Of a stretch of 64,000 nt of DNA, positions 51,031-63,510 are shown one piece after another. The position numbers were made by a program, and so were the translations under genes. How positions within the stretch are numbered: the first letter of the stretch is position 1; the number at the start of each line of letters is the position of its first letter. Source of the DNA: Paramecium octaurelia (Eukaryota; Ciliophora; Oligohymenophorea; Peniculida; Parameciidae); contig CAJJDP010000052.1 in assembly GCA_905182995.1 (NCBI GenBank), positions 458,490-522,489 of the forward strand, written 5' to 3'. The notes below the pieces were generated by a model, which worked only from the letters and a program-made list of their open reading frames with translations, was not told where the DNA came from and ran no database searches.

Positions 51031-53977
51031 TCAAACAATGTTTAAAAATAACTTTAAGTCTTTTACTAACTACCAGTCATCCAAAGTTAAGTCTTCTCTG
51101 TAATGCTCTTTTAATATATCAATAGCTCTTCTTGTAATCTAATGAAATGAAATCATTAAATACCAAACTTGCTAGTTTTGTTTCTAGAGTGATTTGCTTT
51201 CCGGCCTATATAGCTTAATTTGTTCCGATTCTCAAGGCAACTGCTCCTGTAGTAGCTCTGGCTTCTTTCAAACTCTTATGATTTAATTCAATAGTCTCAA
51301 CAATCCCAATTTTATTTTTGTTACTATTTTGATCATATATGCATATAGGCGTTCCTGTTTTTAAAATTCCTTATTCAACTTCAACTCCTAAAATCAAAGG
51401 CTCCTTTGTGTTGATAATACGAACTATCTATTTAATATTAAATGGATTTAATACCTTTAACAATGAGGGAAATACAACATCAGCAGCCTCTTTCTTCTTT
51501 CTTTCTTCTTTGACTTACTTAATAAACTCTGTAAACTTAGTAAATAAATGATAAATGATGTTTGCTTCAAAAATTTTGATTTAATTTTCCTCAGCAAATT
51601 TCTAAGCATCTGGCAATATTTTCACATCGAAAACCAACATACACGCATATCTAGAAATAATAAATATATATACTCTTTCTTTCTTCTATTAACATCCTCT
51701 AACAGCACATTTTTCAAGGCTTTCATTACATCATCTTTTGATACTGGCCCAACACTAACATATGAAACAGGAATGTCTTAACTATTCAAATATTGTAGAA
51801 GTGCCTCTAATGAACCTAAAGTAGATGCTGCAACTCCCACTCCTTAATTTTATAGTTTTATGTATTTTTTGACCTCCTCCATCTCATTATTAATTATTTC
51901 GGTTGCTTTATCGATATCTTCTTAAGTATTAGCCAAATACATCTGAGATCCTGCCATAGCATCTTCTAAACCTACTGCCGATATTTTTAGACCCATAGAT
52001 GCATATATAACATCATGATGAATATACTCACCTTTAACTCTCATTTCTTTCATTGGATGAGGAGTTAAAAGAGCTCTAACCTTAGTCACTATGGGGCCTT
52101 GGAAACCTGCTAATATAATTTTGTCGTCCTTTTTTATTTGACCATCAATCAATAGGCAATCTATTGTAGTACCATGTCCTTCTGTAACTTTCTTCTCTAA
52201 CACAGTACAATTGAATTATTCCTTAACTTTGATTTTATTCTTCATATAAACTGATGTGTATTTCACAATTACGGACAGCAAATCAGGAATACCTTCTCCA
52301 GTGAATCCAGATGTAGGAACAACTGAAATGTAAGTTTTAGGATCTTCATTCTCCCAATAAAAGGCAACATTGAATCCTTTCTCTGCTAATTAGGTAATCA
52401 CCTATTGTCTTTTTGTTTCATAATCCATTTTACAATTTTTAGTTTAATTTTATAATTGATAATATGAGGATGCATTTTTCTTATTTTTCCATTCAACACA
52501 CCTATCTATTTTATTCAATGCAATAATAAATGGAGTTTTTCTCATCTTCAATAATTCTAAGGATTCCAATGTTTAATTTTCTAATCCATGCATTAAATCA
52601 ATAACTAAAATGGCTAAATCACATAAGGAGGATCCCCTAGTTCTTAGGTTTGAAAATGATTCATGCCCAGGTGTATCAATAATTAATAATCCAGGGATAT
52701 TGCAATCAACTTGATAGAACTATTATGTTTTTATTAACTCCTCTTTCAATTTCTTGGCTGGAAAGAAGGTAGCACCAATTTATTATGTAATACCTCCTGC
52801 TTCACCCTCTTAAACATTAGTATTTCTAATCTTGTCTAGGAGAGTAGTTTTACCTGTATCGACATGTCCTAAAATGCAGCAAATAGGAGATCTTAAATCA
52901 CCTACAGGTTTGTATAAATCTAAAATTTCTTTTTTTGTTGTTGAGGAAAAAGATTATTGTAATATTTATTATTCTTATTATCTTTTTTAATCTTCTACTT
53001 GTTGTTTTTCTTTATCTATCTCCTGTTTAAGTTGTTCTGCTTCTCCCTCCTCAACAAATTGCTCCCAACTTTCGATGTCCTCACCTTAATTTTATTTGAT
53101 GATCACTTCCTCTTTTACTTTTTATTATTATTATTACTCCTTAGGTTTTTATTTTATTTCTGCTTATTATTATTGTTCAGGCTGCTTTTATTCTGCTTTT
53201 TTTTCAGGTTGTACAATTTCCTCTGGTTTTTCTACAGCTGCTTCCACTTATTAATTAAATTGGCCTGGTTGTTTTTTTTTTTTTTTTCACAATATTTGAT
53301 TTATTACCAGCATCATCTACTTTAATTCCTAATTATTCTCTCATCAATTTAAGCTTTTCCTCCTCTTCAAGTTGTTTTTTTGTTTTATATTCCCCCCTCT
53401 TCAATAACTCTTCTTTCTGTTTTAACTTCTTTATTCTTCTCTCTTCTTCTTCTCTCTTTCTGATTTCTTCTGCTTCCTTTTCTAATCTTATTCTTTCTTC
53501 CTCTTCTTTTCTTAACCTTTCTAATTCTTCGTTAATTTTTCTTTATTCTTCTTCCTTTATTCTTTGCATCTCAAGTGCTTTCAACGCTGCTGCATTTGGC
53601 TTTTTTCCTGGCTTCTCTGGTTTTTTTTCAGGGATCTATGCTTATTATTATTATGGCTAAGGTTCTGGCTAATTTTTCTTTTTTTCTGCCTATTTTGCTT
53701 TTTTTTCCTTCTTTTTTTCAGCTTTCTTTTTTGCTTCTTCATCCAATTCTTATTCTTATGGTGCCTTAGATGCTAGTATTTTATCTAATTCATCATCAGA
53801 ATCATTCTTTTTATTTTTATTTTTTTTTGTTTCTTTTTTAATATTTCTAGGTTCTTCATTCTTTGGAGCCTGTATTTCTTCTACTTCATTTTCTTCTTCT
53901 CCTTACAAGAACTTTGAGCCTTCATTTTAAGGTTCTTGATCCGATCCTTCTGATTCTGCTTATAAAAATTTCGACAT
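51031..53977 (-). CDS. EIF5B: translation initiation factor eIF5B, with a one-base homopolymer frameshift
   Basis: The GTPase that joins ribosomal subunits at the start codon. It starts MSKFLQAESEGSD, with the long Lys/Glu-rich N-terminal region typical of eIF5B. G-domain motifs follow: [12 protein letters not shown] (about residue 370), DTPGHESF (about 435) and NKID (about 485). Then come the EF-Tu-like domain II, the linker helix and the C-terminal [12 protein letters not shown]. Introns: 51651-51673 and 51138-51162. Exon length is one base over a multiple of three. The only place the frame breaks is a run of 16 T at 53272-53287 (Lys codons); 15 would restore it. Probably a sequencing or assembly error in an intact essential gene. 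Confidence 0.95.
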
Positions 53978-54358
53978 TATTTAATTAATGTTTTATAATC
54001 ACATATTTAAAAGGTTTTAATTCTTTAATAATAATTTAAAATTTTTATTTAACATTCATAAACTCTAACCTAATTCCAAAGTCTCACTTATTTGGTTCTT
54101 CTACCATCCATTTCCTCATTCTTTATATTTCAAATATATCACTTTTAAGTCAAAAAAATCTATTAAATTATCGACCTCAAAATTCTTACAGTACTTCTAA
54201 TACTTTCAAACAATAATAGAATCACATGATTACTTGAAATGTAATTTTTCATAAATATTTTCTGATTATAATTAATTATTTCTAATATCCAGCTTCCAAA
54301 ATTTGCAACAATGATGAAACTGATGCAATTCAATTTTTTGATGATAAATAAATTTCCA
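53978..54358. other. intergenic, no feature seen
   Basis: Promoter region of eIF5B and spacer. No supported feature. Confidence 0.4.
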
Positions 54359-54610
54359 TCAACTTAGAGGTTAATTATTAATCACTTTTAATTGAAATCG
54401 TCAAATTGCCTTACATAAATATAATAAACTATACTATCTATTTTTTCCTCTAACCCTACTTTATTAATTCCTCATCTTATTCAATTAGCAAATCACATCA
54501 TTCTTTAAATACTCATATAACCTTAAGCATAATTCTTTCATGAGATTGCTATTGAAAATTTCACGATCCTCTGCTTCATTTTTATTGCTTGGCTCTTAGT
54601 TATTTCCCAT
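54359..54610 (-). CDS. possible small protein or gene relic
   Basis: A 73-residue frame starting MGNNQEPSNKNEAEDR and containing a helical LMKELCLRLYEYLKNDV. It needs a 30-nt intron ending AAG. A second coding-like frame, just upstream on the same strand (EEGADVVTLFFMYG), suggests this is the remains of a longer gene rather than a complete one. Confidence 0.3.
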
Positions 54611-54862
54611 TCAAAAAGTGTTCCATACATGAAAAATAAAGTAACAACATCTGCTCCCTCCTCTTTTTCTGTTGGAGCTTTCACTTTTTAATTATGAAAT
54701 TTAAAAGTATTTTTATTTCTTAAACAATATTCAAAAATTATAATTTATATTGTTATTCCTAAAAGAGCAGATTTTTTTCACATGATTTCAGCAGATTTTT
54801 TTCACATCATTTCAGATGGCAATAACTGTAGAAAAGCAGAAGAGTGGTCATTGATTCTATCT

Positions 54863-56207
54863 TGACTTTAAATAAAATCCTGAATTATGAAATTATCAAT
54901 ATAAATAATTAATTTGTATATTTATCTCAGAACTTTTCTATAAATATTTTTTATTTTGCTATTCTTCCGCTTAAGAATTTAAAGAAGAAAATTGATTGTA
55001 AGAACAGATAAGGTTACTTCTAAAATTAAATTGTAGAAAAGATTAATAAAAACTGTGGTTAATTATTAAAATAAGAGCTATAATAACAGGACTGTTAGTG
55101 TTCATAATTTTTCTTCTATCTTTGCCTCTTTTTTATATTTAATAATTACCAATCAGATAGAAAACAGAAGGAAAATTTAAAAAATATTAATAATGTTTTA
55201 AACTATATTATTTTTAATAAACCCAGATATATTACAATATCAATTTTCAAAGAGTAATCATTAATCATCTTCTAAAATATAAAGCGATTCACTTTATTTT
55301 TCTGCAGTCTACTTACTGAGTTTGAACTTCTTCTTAAATAACTTAATAGTATGTTATTTTTGCTTTTTGAAGAATCAGCAGACTCAATTAATATATATAT
55401 ATGGCAAGATTGATGAAGTGAAAATATTTTTAGGCGTCCTCATATTCATTAATTCGGCTAATAATTGTTAGTTTATTGTAGTTGTAATCTTTAACCATAT
55501 TGAATAACAAAATTATGATATGTTCATTAATTAGTTATGAGAAAGCATTCTAAAGAGTTTACTAAAACTGAGTCGAATCTGGAGAGTGAAATATGATTTA
55601 TATATCAAAAAAATTCATCTTTTAATTTGGATTAAAGTATGTGATTGTGGTTTAATGATTTGATAATACAAAATATTTATAATTAATTTTTTCATTGAGT
55701 TTTTGCTATTATTTATATATCATATCAAACTTAAAAGGATCCAAATTGTTTATGGATTTTTAATTTAAATATCAACAACCTCTTAATATAAATAATATCA
55801 ATAGCATAAATACCCAATAAAATATCTCGGATCAACTATTGTATTGAAATACTACTCTTAATCGTGGATTCATGAGATAAATAAATTAGCTGTTGAACTT
55901 GAGGCAATATTATGAATTTCGGACAATTCTTTTTAAGATCCAAACATTAATATTATCTTTAGATTATGATTAAATTTTGTGTGTCTTTAATTAATAAATA
56001 TTAATGTACGCACATGTCGCCTCGAATTCATTTCTAAAAATTATAGAGATGTAAAAACAGTTTAAAATTTTTACAATTATTTAAAATTGAAATTAAATAT
56101 TATCAAAAATATAAGAATGGTAATTGAATTGAGCTTTTACTATAAAATTTAATAATTTCATTTCAGTGTTTGAAATTATGAACTTATTAATACTATATAT
56201 ATGTGTA
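54863..56207. repeat. first copy of a 1345-bp duplicated contig end
   Basis: Apparently identical to 56209-57553 (offset 1346) with a single N at 56208 between. The sequence is non-coding as far as I can see: very AT-rich, no splice-compatible long frames. Interpreted as an unmerged contig overlap. Confidence 0.9.
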
Positions 56208-56208
56208 N

Positions 56209-57553
56209 TGACTTTAAATAAAATCCTGAATTATGAAATTATCAATATAAATAATTAATTTGTATATTTATCTCAGAACTTTTCTATAAATATTTTTTAT
56301 TTTGCTATTCTTCCGCTTAAGAATTTAAAGAAGAAAATTGATTGTAAGAACAGATAAGGTTACTTCTAAAATTAAATTGTAGAAAAGATTAATAAAAACT
56401 GTGGTTAATTATTAAAATAAGAGCTATAATAACAGGACTGTTAGTGTTCATAATTTTTCTTCTATCTTTGCCTCTTTTTTATATTTAATAATTACCAATC
56501 AGATAGAAAACAGAAGGAAAATTTAAAAAATATTAATAATGTTTTAAACTATATTATTTTTAATAAACCCAGATATATTACAATATCAATTTTCAAAGAG
56601 TAATCATTAATCATCTTCTAAAATATAAAGCGATTCACTTTATTTTTCTGCAGTCTACTTACTGAGTTTGAACTTCTTCTTAAATAACTTAATAGTATGT
56701 TATTTTTGCTTTTTGAAGAATCAGCAGACTCAATTAATATATATATATGGCAAGATTGATGAAGTGAAAATATTTTTAGGCGTCCTCATATTCATTAATT
56801 CGGCTAATAATTGTTAGTTTATTGTAGTTGTAATCTTTAACCATATTGAATAACAAAATTATGATATGTTCATTAATTAGTTATGAGAAAGCATTCTAAA
56901 GAGTTTACTAAAACTGAGTCGAATCTGGAGAGTGAAATATGATTTATATATCAAAAAAATTCATCTTTTAATTTGGATTAAAGTATGTGATTGTGGTTTA
57001 ATGATTTGATAATACAAAATATTTATAATTAATTTTTTCATTGAGTTTTTGCTATTATTTATATATCATATCAAACTTAAAAGGATCCAAATTGTTTATG
57101 GATTTTTAATTTAAATATCAACAACCTCTTAATATAAATAATATCAATAGCATAAATACCCAATAAAATATCTCGGATCAACTATTGTATTGAAATACTA
57201 CTCTTAATCGTGGATTCATGAGATAAATAAATTAGCTGTTGAACTTGAGGCAATATTATGAATTTCGGACAATTCTTTTTAAGATCCAAACATTAATATT
57301 ATCTTTAGATTATGATTAAATTTTGTGTGTCTTTAATTAATAAATATTAATGTACGCACATGTCGCCTCGAATTCATTTCTAAAAATTATAGAGATGTAA
57401 AAACAGTTTAAAATTTTTACAATTATTTAAAATTGAAATTAAATATTATCAAAAATATAAGAATGGTAATTGAATTGAGCTTTTACTATAAAATTTAATA
57501 ATTTCATTTCAGTGTTTGAAATTATGAACTTATTAATACTATATATATGTGTA
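56209..57553. repeat. second copy of the 1345-bp duplicated contig end
   Basis: Matches 54863-56207 and is continuous with the unique sequence starting at 57554. No gene recognised inside it. Confidence 0.9.
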
Positions 57554-58895
57554 TAAAAATTGAATTAATTTTCTCTCATAAGCGTAAAAGTTAACTTGAA
57601 AAAGTGCGTTAGAAAGGCCATTAGTTATGTCTAGTGATCATGCTGAAAATCAACTTTATTCCATTTAGCAGTAAACTATTCTTTAATAATATGCAGTCTA
57701 AGAGTTCTTTTTCATCTTATATCTAAGGATTAAAACATTGTTAAGCTTATACACCTTTAAAACTTAGTTTCTCTAGTGCAATTATGAACATAACTTCAAG
57801 AATTTGTAAGGGTTCTGATTATTAGCAAAGGTGTTGATTAAATTTAATAATTTGTAAAAACTGGATTACATTTTTTTCATCTATTTATATAGAGCGTGCT
57901 TTTGCTATTTAGATTATATAAGATATTGAAGATTCATATCCGGTTGTTAATAATTGCCCAAATAATGCTAATTATAGTTATCACAAAAGCATCTTATTAA
58001 ATTGTAGCTTACTATACATACTCAAGACTGCATTATTAACTAACTTTTAGGTACCACCTAAAATTCTTGAAACCTAAAGTATTGATTCATATAGACATAT
58101 TAAAGTTAAATTTCATCAATAAAGTCGAATCCAGATTATGAAGTCTCGAATATATTTGATTATGCAACAAATGATAATGGAAAAATTGTAATTATCATTA
58201 AAATTAGTACAAATTGAAGAGCCGCAGAGCTGCTATAGATAATCAACATTAACTGAGTCTGATTGTTTAAAGTCAAATATAATAATGAAGGTCAATTAAA
58301 AATAAGGTTTAATAGAACTTATTATCCTGATTGTGTGAAGGGACCCTGCCATTATTCTGATTTTATCATTATACTTCATTTGTTTCATCTCTACAGATTC
58401 AGTATTCTTTAAATTAAGGAGAATACTAACATATTATTCATTAATGTTTTTTAGAAGATTTTCTTTTCATTAAACAAGCTTTCTTTTTATTTAGGATTAT
58501 TAAGAATAAAAAATTGTCAAATATTTTTGATTTATTTTAACATGTAATGACTTTAGGACTAAAAAAAAATAAGGTTTATTTACTTTAGTGTTGAGGGATG
58601 AGTTCATTCTTTAACTGAATTTGTTATAATGTAATTAATTGGAGATGATTGTTGACACTAAAAAATTTGTGTAGAATAAGGTTTAGGGTTCCCTGTTCTT
58701 CTTTTTCAATCAGTTTGGAAACTGTGTGTTTTTTTTATTGTAACTCTAATCGTTTTTAAATAAATTATTAATGAAAAACACTGTTTAAACTCTAAAATTA
58801 AACGAGCTTATGGTATTAAATATTCTAATTTAGCAAATCTGTGCTTAACTCAAAATTGTTTGCTTTTTGGGTCTTAAAAATGTATGGATGATACT
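57554..58895. other. gene-poor region with short coding-like fragments
   Basis: A + strand frame from ATG 57625 (MSSDHAENQLYS) runs about 60 codons to a TGA without further support. Scattered - strand fragments may extend the adjacent pseudogene. Nothing can be assigned. Confidence 0.3.
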
Positions 58896-59890
58896 TCAAA
58901 AAATGCTGAAATAAAAGGCCACACAAAAATCTTATAATTATTATTATGTGCTGATTAATAGAACTTGCTAGAATAATTGATATGGCACAAATTAATTTTG
59001 ATTTGGTGTTGATTAGATTTAATTATCCAGTTATGTGTGGTTTTTGTTTAATTGCTATAAAAGCATAACCGAATCAACAGGTATTACTAAGGATGCTTTT
59101 ATTGGAACATGATCTTCATAATAGGACATAACGAGATAAGAATTGCTGTTTAAGTTTATTTAGTTGTTCGTCCAATTCCAAAAGCTTTCAAACACAAACC
59201 CGTTTACAAATTCTTCAATTATTTTTTTGTGCCAATAACTGATATCAACATTGAAATTATGGTTCAATGGCTCAAAAAATTATTGTTAGAACGCAACTTC
59301 TGCATGAATAAGCTGAACTCACAGAATAGGACCCATTTCCTCTACAATCATATAAGATAGGCCATATTAGACATTATTTTATACTCATACAATAAGTGTC
59401 TGTTAATTTATTCCTTAAACTTATCCAAACAATAATTCTAAATTTGAGATTATATATTCAATAGGATCAAAATATCTGTACCTGAATTATGCTGTAATAT
59501 TAATTGATACTTCTAAGATGAGGAATCTAAAATTTTATTAGAATTTATAAAATAGTTTTATTATTTTTTGAATCTCATCGTATGAACTTAGATAAATACC
59601 AATAATTTTAGAATCGAAAATATAAAATTCTTCAATAAGATATAACCTCCAATTAATTGCTGCAACATTATTTTTAAATAACAATCTTTATGATAGTATT
59701 TATTCTAATTATAGAAGACTTCAATATTGCATGTAGATTAATTTTCCTACCTTATTAAAAGTGCACCTCCATATGATGCTATGTTAGTTAGAAATTAGTT
59801 TTATCTAAGATTAAACAGTTTTTCATAATTCAGTGCAGCATCTTAAATCAGAAGTTTAAATTTGTTTTTAGAAATTGAACGACAACCATT
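58896..59890 (-). pseudogene. broken gene fragment, possibly a membrane-receptor sensor region
   Basis: On the - strand, 58896-59480 reads as convincing protein: YRYFDPIEYIISNLELLFG, YGLSYMIVEEMGPIL, WHKKIIEEFVNGFVFESFW, SYYEDHVPIKASLVIPVDSV. Two in-frame TGA codons (59395-59397 and 59319-59321) interrupt it, and no intron removes them. A further piece, SYGGALLIRQENQSTCNIEV, lies upstream near 59730-59820 in another frame. The aromatic-rich layout resembles extracellular sensor domains of chemoreceptors or cyclases, but that is only a guess. Confidence 0.5.
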
Positions 59891-60291
59891 ACCCGCACAT
59901 ACTAATTTCTTCTATTTCAAATACAAATTAATTTATTTAAATCTTATTAAGTAATATTTTGCTTAAGGATTTGATTGGTTTATTTTTAGGGGCAATCTGG
60001 TATGAGATATTTGAATTTGATTTTAAGAGAGATGAAATTATTGCAAGATTAATCACAATATATTATAAATTATTCTTCTTATGAAATGGATCAAATCTGA
60101 TTCAGAATTTGTTGATACATAATTTCAAATGGGCGATCATTATTATAATAAATGTATAAAATACTTTGATACTCCATTTCCAATAATCTCTATATTAGCT
60201 GTTCTATTAAATGCGAGTTTTGCAACTTTCACCACATTAAATATATTATGCAAAATGAATCAGTAATTCGTATTCAGTTTGTAGGGGTTTG

Positions 60292-60450
60292 TGAAACTCC
60301 GAATTTGTGTATGAATAAACAATATAGGTATAACCCCCAGATTTTTAAATGAAAAAACTATGTAGGTACCACTATCGGATTTGTGAATGAAAAAACCATG
60401 AAGATATCGCCCTCGAATTTGTGAATGAAAGAACTATGGTGGTACCTTCC
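60292..60450. repeat. imperfect ~38-bp tandem repeat, about four units
   Basis: Diverged units of the form gaatttgtgaatgaaaaaac followed by atg-aggta-c... recur about every 38 bp. Since 38 is not a multiple of three it is unlikely to encode a repeat protein. It recurs at 61873-62031 in the second contig copy. Confidence 0.65.
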
Positions 60451-60859
60451 ATATTTAATTAAATTTTGATATAAGGACCGTGAAATGCCAAAGAAAAACT
60501 AAGCTTTTAAACTAAACTTTTGATTTTTTAAGTGTGAGTTTTTCGTAAGAAAATATATCTTTGCATTTGCTAACTAGATGGATACATTTAATCATTCATT
60601 CTTAAACTGAGTGGAAAACTAACTCTTGTAACATGAAGAATGTAAAATTATTATTTTTTAGTGATCTTAATAAAATTGCATTAATAGAAGCATTTAATTA
60701 TTAATGATATACAATCAAATGCAATTCTATAATCAATTAATTGGAAGTAATGATTACTCTATCCGTTCGTGCTAGATATTGGAGTAGTGTTAAGTCTATT
60801 ATTGAAAACATAAATTATCTCTTCTAAACATAAAAAAAAAGCTTATGGTAACTAAAAAA

Positions 60860-61100
60860 AATTTCTTCAGCATCATTTGGGGTGCAGACCAAATGATGCC
60901 AAAGTCAAAGGGCGGTGAAATAAATGAGATGAGGGAAGTGATACGAGCAAAGCCAGATAAAACAAAACGTTTATACTTGACACAGGAAGCAGGGGTATAT
61001 AGGCAGTAGCCAAACCCCCTATGCCACCGGAGGAAGAATACAAGTACAGGAGAAAAGAGAGAAGTAGAGGAGCAATAATTGGAAGGACGAGGATCAATTT
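60860..61100. ncRNA. GC-rich island with perfect hairpin, possible RNA gene
   Basis: About 230 bp with clearly higher G+C than its surroundings. It begins with the perfect 11-bp inverted repeat gcatcatttgg/ccaaatgatgc around an 8-nt loop (60871-60900). A hydrophobic frame on the - strand here looks like a composition artefact. The base content and hairpin suggest a structured RNA, but I recognise no class. Second copy at 62441-62681. Confidence 0.35.
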
Positions 61101-61478
61101 ACTTAATTTTTAAAATTATTTGTTTTTTAGTAAGGTTAAATTCATAGCTATAGGGAAGAACAATTTTTATTTTTAATATGTTTATGAAATCCAATCTTGA
61201 GTAATTTCTTAATTTCATCATGAATTAAAAATTGAACTAGTTGACTAATATTATCGTTATGTTAGATATTAATTAATTTTTAAAAACAATCAGTTTGAGG
61301 TAGGATTACATAGTTCTTATCTAAATGATTAATAACTGTTACAAAATTATTATCGAAAGTAGCTCCTTTGGAAGTAATCATATAGAGCTTATTTAAGATT
61401 ATTAGATGGTTGGCAGGATGGGATAAATTTATGATCTCTAAATCCATTTAAGGGTTAGAATACATATTGATGATTAAN

Positions 61479-63058
61479 CATACTAATTTCTTCTATTTCA
61501 AATACAAATTAATTTATTTAAATCTTATTAAGTAATATTTTGCTTAAGGATTTGATTGGTTTATTTTTAGGGGCAATCTGGTATGAGATATTTGAATTTG
61601 ATTTTAAGAGAGATGAAATTATTGCAAGATTAATCACAATATATTATAAATTATTCTTCTTATGAAATGGATCAAATCTGATTCAGAATTTGTTGATACA
61701 TAATTTCAAATGGGCGATCATTATTATAATAAATGTATAAAATACTTTGATACTCCATTTCCAATAATCTCTATATTAGCTGTTCTATTAAATGCGAGTT
61801 TTGCAACTTTCACCACATTAAATATATTATGCAAAATGAATCAGTAATTCGTATTCAGTTTGTAGGGGTTTGTGAAACTCCGAATTTGTGTATGAATAAA
61901 CAATATAGGTATAACCCCCAGATTTTTAAATGAAAAAACTATGTAGGTACCACTATCGGATTTGTGAATGAAAAAACCATGAAGATATCGCCCTCGAATT
62001 TGTGAATGAAAGAACTATGGTGGTACCTTCCATATTTAATTAAATTTTGATATAAGGACCGTGAAATGCCAAAGAAAAACTAAGCTTTTAAACTAAACTT
62101 TTGATTTTTTAAGTGTGAGTTTTTCGTAAGAAAATATATCTTTGCATTTGCTAACTAGATGGATACATTTAATCATTCATTCTTAAACTGAGTGGAAAAC
62201 TAACTCTTGTAACATGAAGAATGTAAAATTATTATTTTTTAGTGATCTTAATAAAATTGCATTAATAGAAGCATTTAATTATTAATGATATACAATCAAA
62301 TGCAATTCTATAATCAATTAATTGGAAGTAATGATTACTCTATCCGTTCGTGCTAGATATTGGAGTAGTGTTAAGTCTATTATTGAAAACATAAATTATC
62401 TCTTCTAAACATAAAAAAAAAGCTTATGGTAACTAAAAAAAATTTCTTCAGCATCATTTGGGGTGCAGACCAAATGATGCCAAAGTCAAAGGGCGGTGAA
62501 ATAAATGAGATGAGGGAAGTGATACGAGCAAAGCCAGATAAAACAAAACGTTTATACTTGACACAGGAAGCAGGGGTATATAGGCAGTAGCCAAACCCCC
62601 TATGCCACCGGAGGAAGAATACAAGTACAGGAGAAAAGAGAGAAGTAGAGGAGCAATAATTGGAAGGACGAGGATCAATTTACTTAATTTTTAAAATTAT
62701 TTGTTTTTTAGTAAGGTTAAATTCATAGCTATAGGGAAGAACAATTTTTATTTTTAATATGTTTATGAAATCCAATCTTGAGTAATTTCTTAATTTCATC
62801 ATGAATTAAAAATTGAACTAGTTGACTAATATTATCGTTATGTTAGATATTAATTAATTTTTAAAAACAATCAGTTTGAGGTAGGATTACATAGTTCTTA
62901 TCTAAATGATTAATAACTGTTACAAAATTATTATCGAAAGTAGCTCCTTTGGAAGTAATCATATAGAGCTTATTTAAGATTATTAGATGGTTGGCAGGAT
63001 GGGATAAATTTATGATCTCTAAATCCATTTAAGGGTTAGAATACATATTGATGATTAA
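61479..63058. repeat. second copy of the 1580-bp duplicated contig end
   Basis: Matches 59898-61477 and is continuous with the unique sequence from 63059 onward. Confidence 0.9.
62723..63046 (-). CDS. 107-residue orphan protein
   Basis: An intronless frame starting MYSNPQMDLEIINLSHPANH and ending at TGA 62723-62725. The upstream frame is closed by a TGA just before this ATG, which supports the start. The residue mix (mixed beta and helix, NFVTVINHLDKNYVILPQ) is protein-like rather than compositional. No family recognised. An identical copy at 61142-61465 is the assembly duplicate. Confidence 0.5.
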
Positions 63059-63510
63059 TATATCTTTTCAGTCTTTTTAATCCCTAATACTTCTAATATT
63101 AATTGAATATAATAATTAACATGTTACGAAAATATTACCAAGATTAGGGTAGAGTTCTTTTAAAATCATTCAATCTCAATGTTTAAACTTTTTTATCATT
63201 TAAGATCATTTCTAAGATTAAGGTTATTTTTTTAATTTTTGAAATGTATCTTTCTTCTTATCTTTGTTATTAATTGTACCATTATCTTTATGATAAACTT
63301 GAAAATCCAAATTACTAAACTATTAGTAAACATTATTATGACTAAACCTGGTTACTCTGTTTATATTATTAATTTAATAGTGTAACTGATGTTTCTAACA
63401 TCTCAATATTAAGCAAATATTTAAATAGTAACAAGAAACACATATTATGCAAAAAGTTCTAAGAAAATGATTAAAATTATAATTGTAATGTTTTTAATGA
63501 ATATTCAAAT
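63059..63510. other. intergenic, no feature seen
   Basis: 452 bp of AT-rich spacer between the orphan gene and the 3' end of the WD40 gene. No feature recognised. Confidence 0.45.

Larger units (their letters stand above)
59898..61477. repeat. first copy of a 1580-bp duplicated contig end
   Basis: Apparently identical to 61479-63058 (offset 1581) with the single N at 61478. It includes the 38-bp tandem repeat, the GC-rich island and a complete copy (61142-61465) of the 107-residue orphan gene. Interpreted as an unmerged contig overlap. Confidence 0.9.

Noticed and set aside
53564-53776. Leu/Phe-rich + strand frames
   Set aside because: Antisense of the Lys/Glu-rich N-terminal region of eIF5B.
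61020-61030. Possible telomerase RNA template (ccaaaccccc-like)
   Set aside because: A template should cover more than one telomeric repeat and be preceded by a conserved boundary motif; neither is present.
60873-61097. 74-residue hydrophobic frame on the - strand, also at 62454-62678
   Set aside because: Lies in the GC-rich island with an inverted repeat; composition and lack of family resemblance fit an RNA or non-coding element better. The two copies are the assembly duplicate.
29300-63058. The three large direct repeats as biological segmental duplications or transposons
   Set aside because: Each pair looks identical, abuts a single N, and one copy truncates genes that are intact in the other; contig overlap explains all three.
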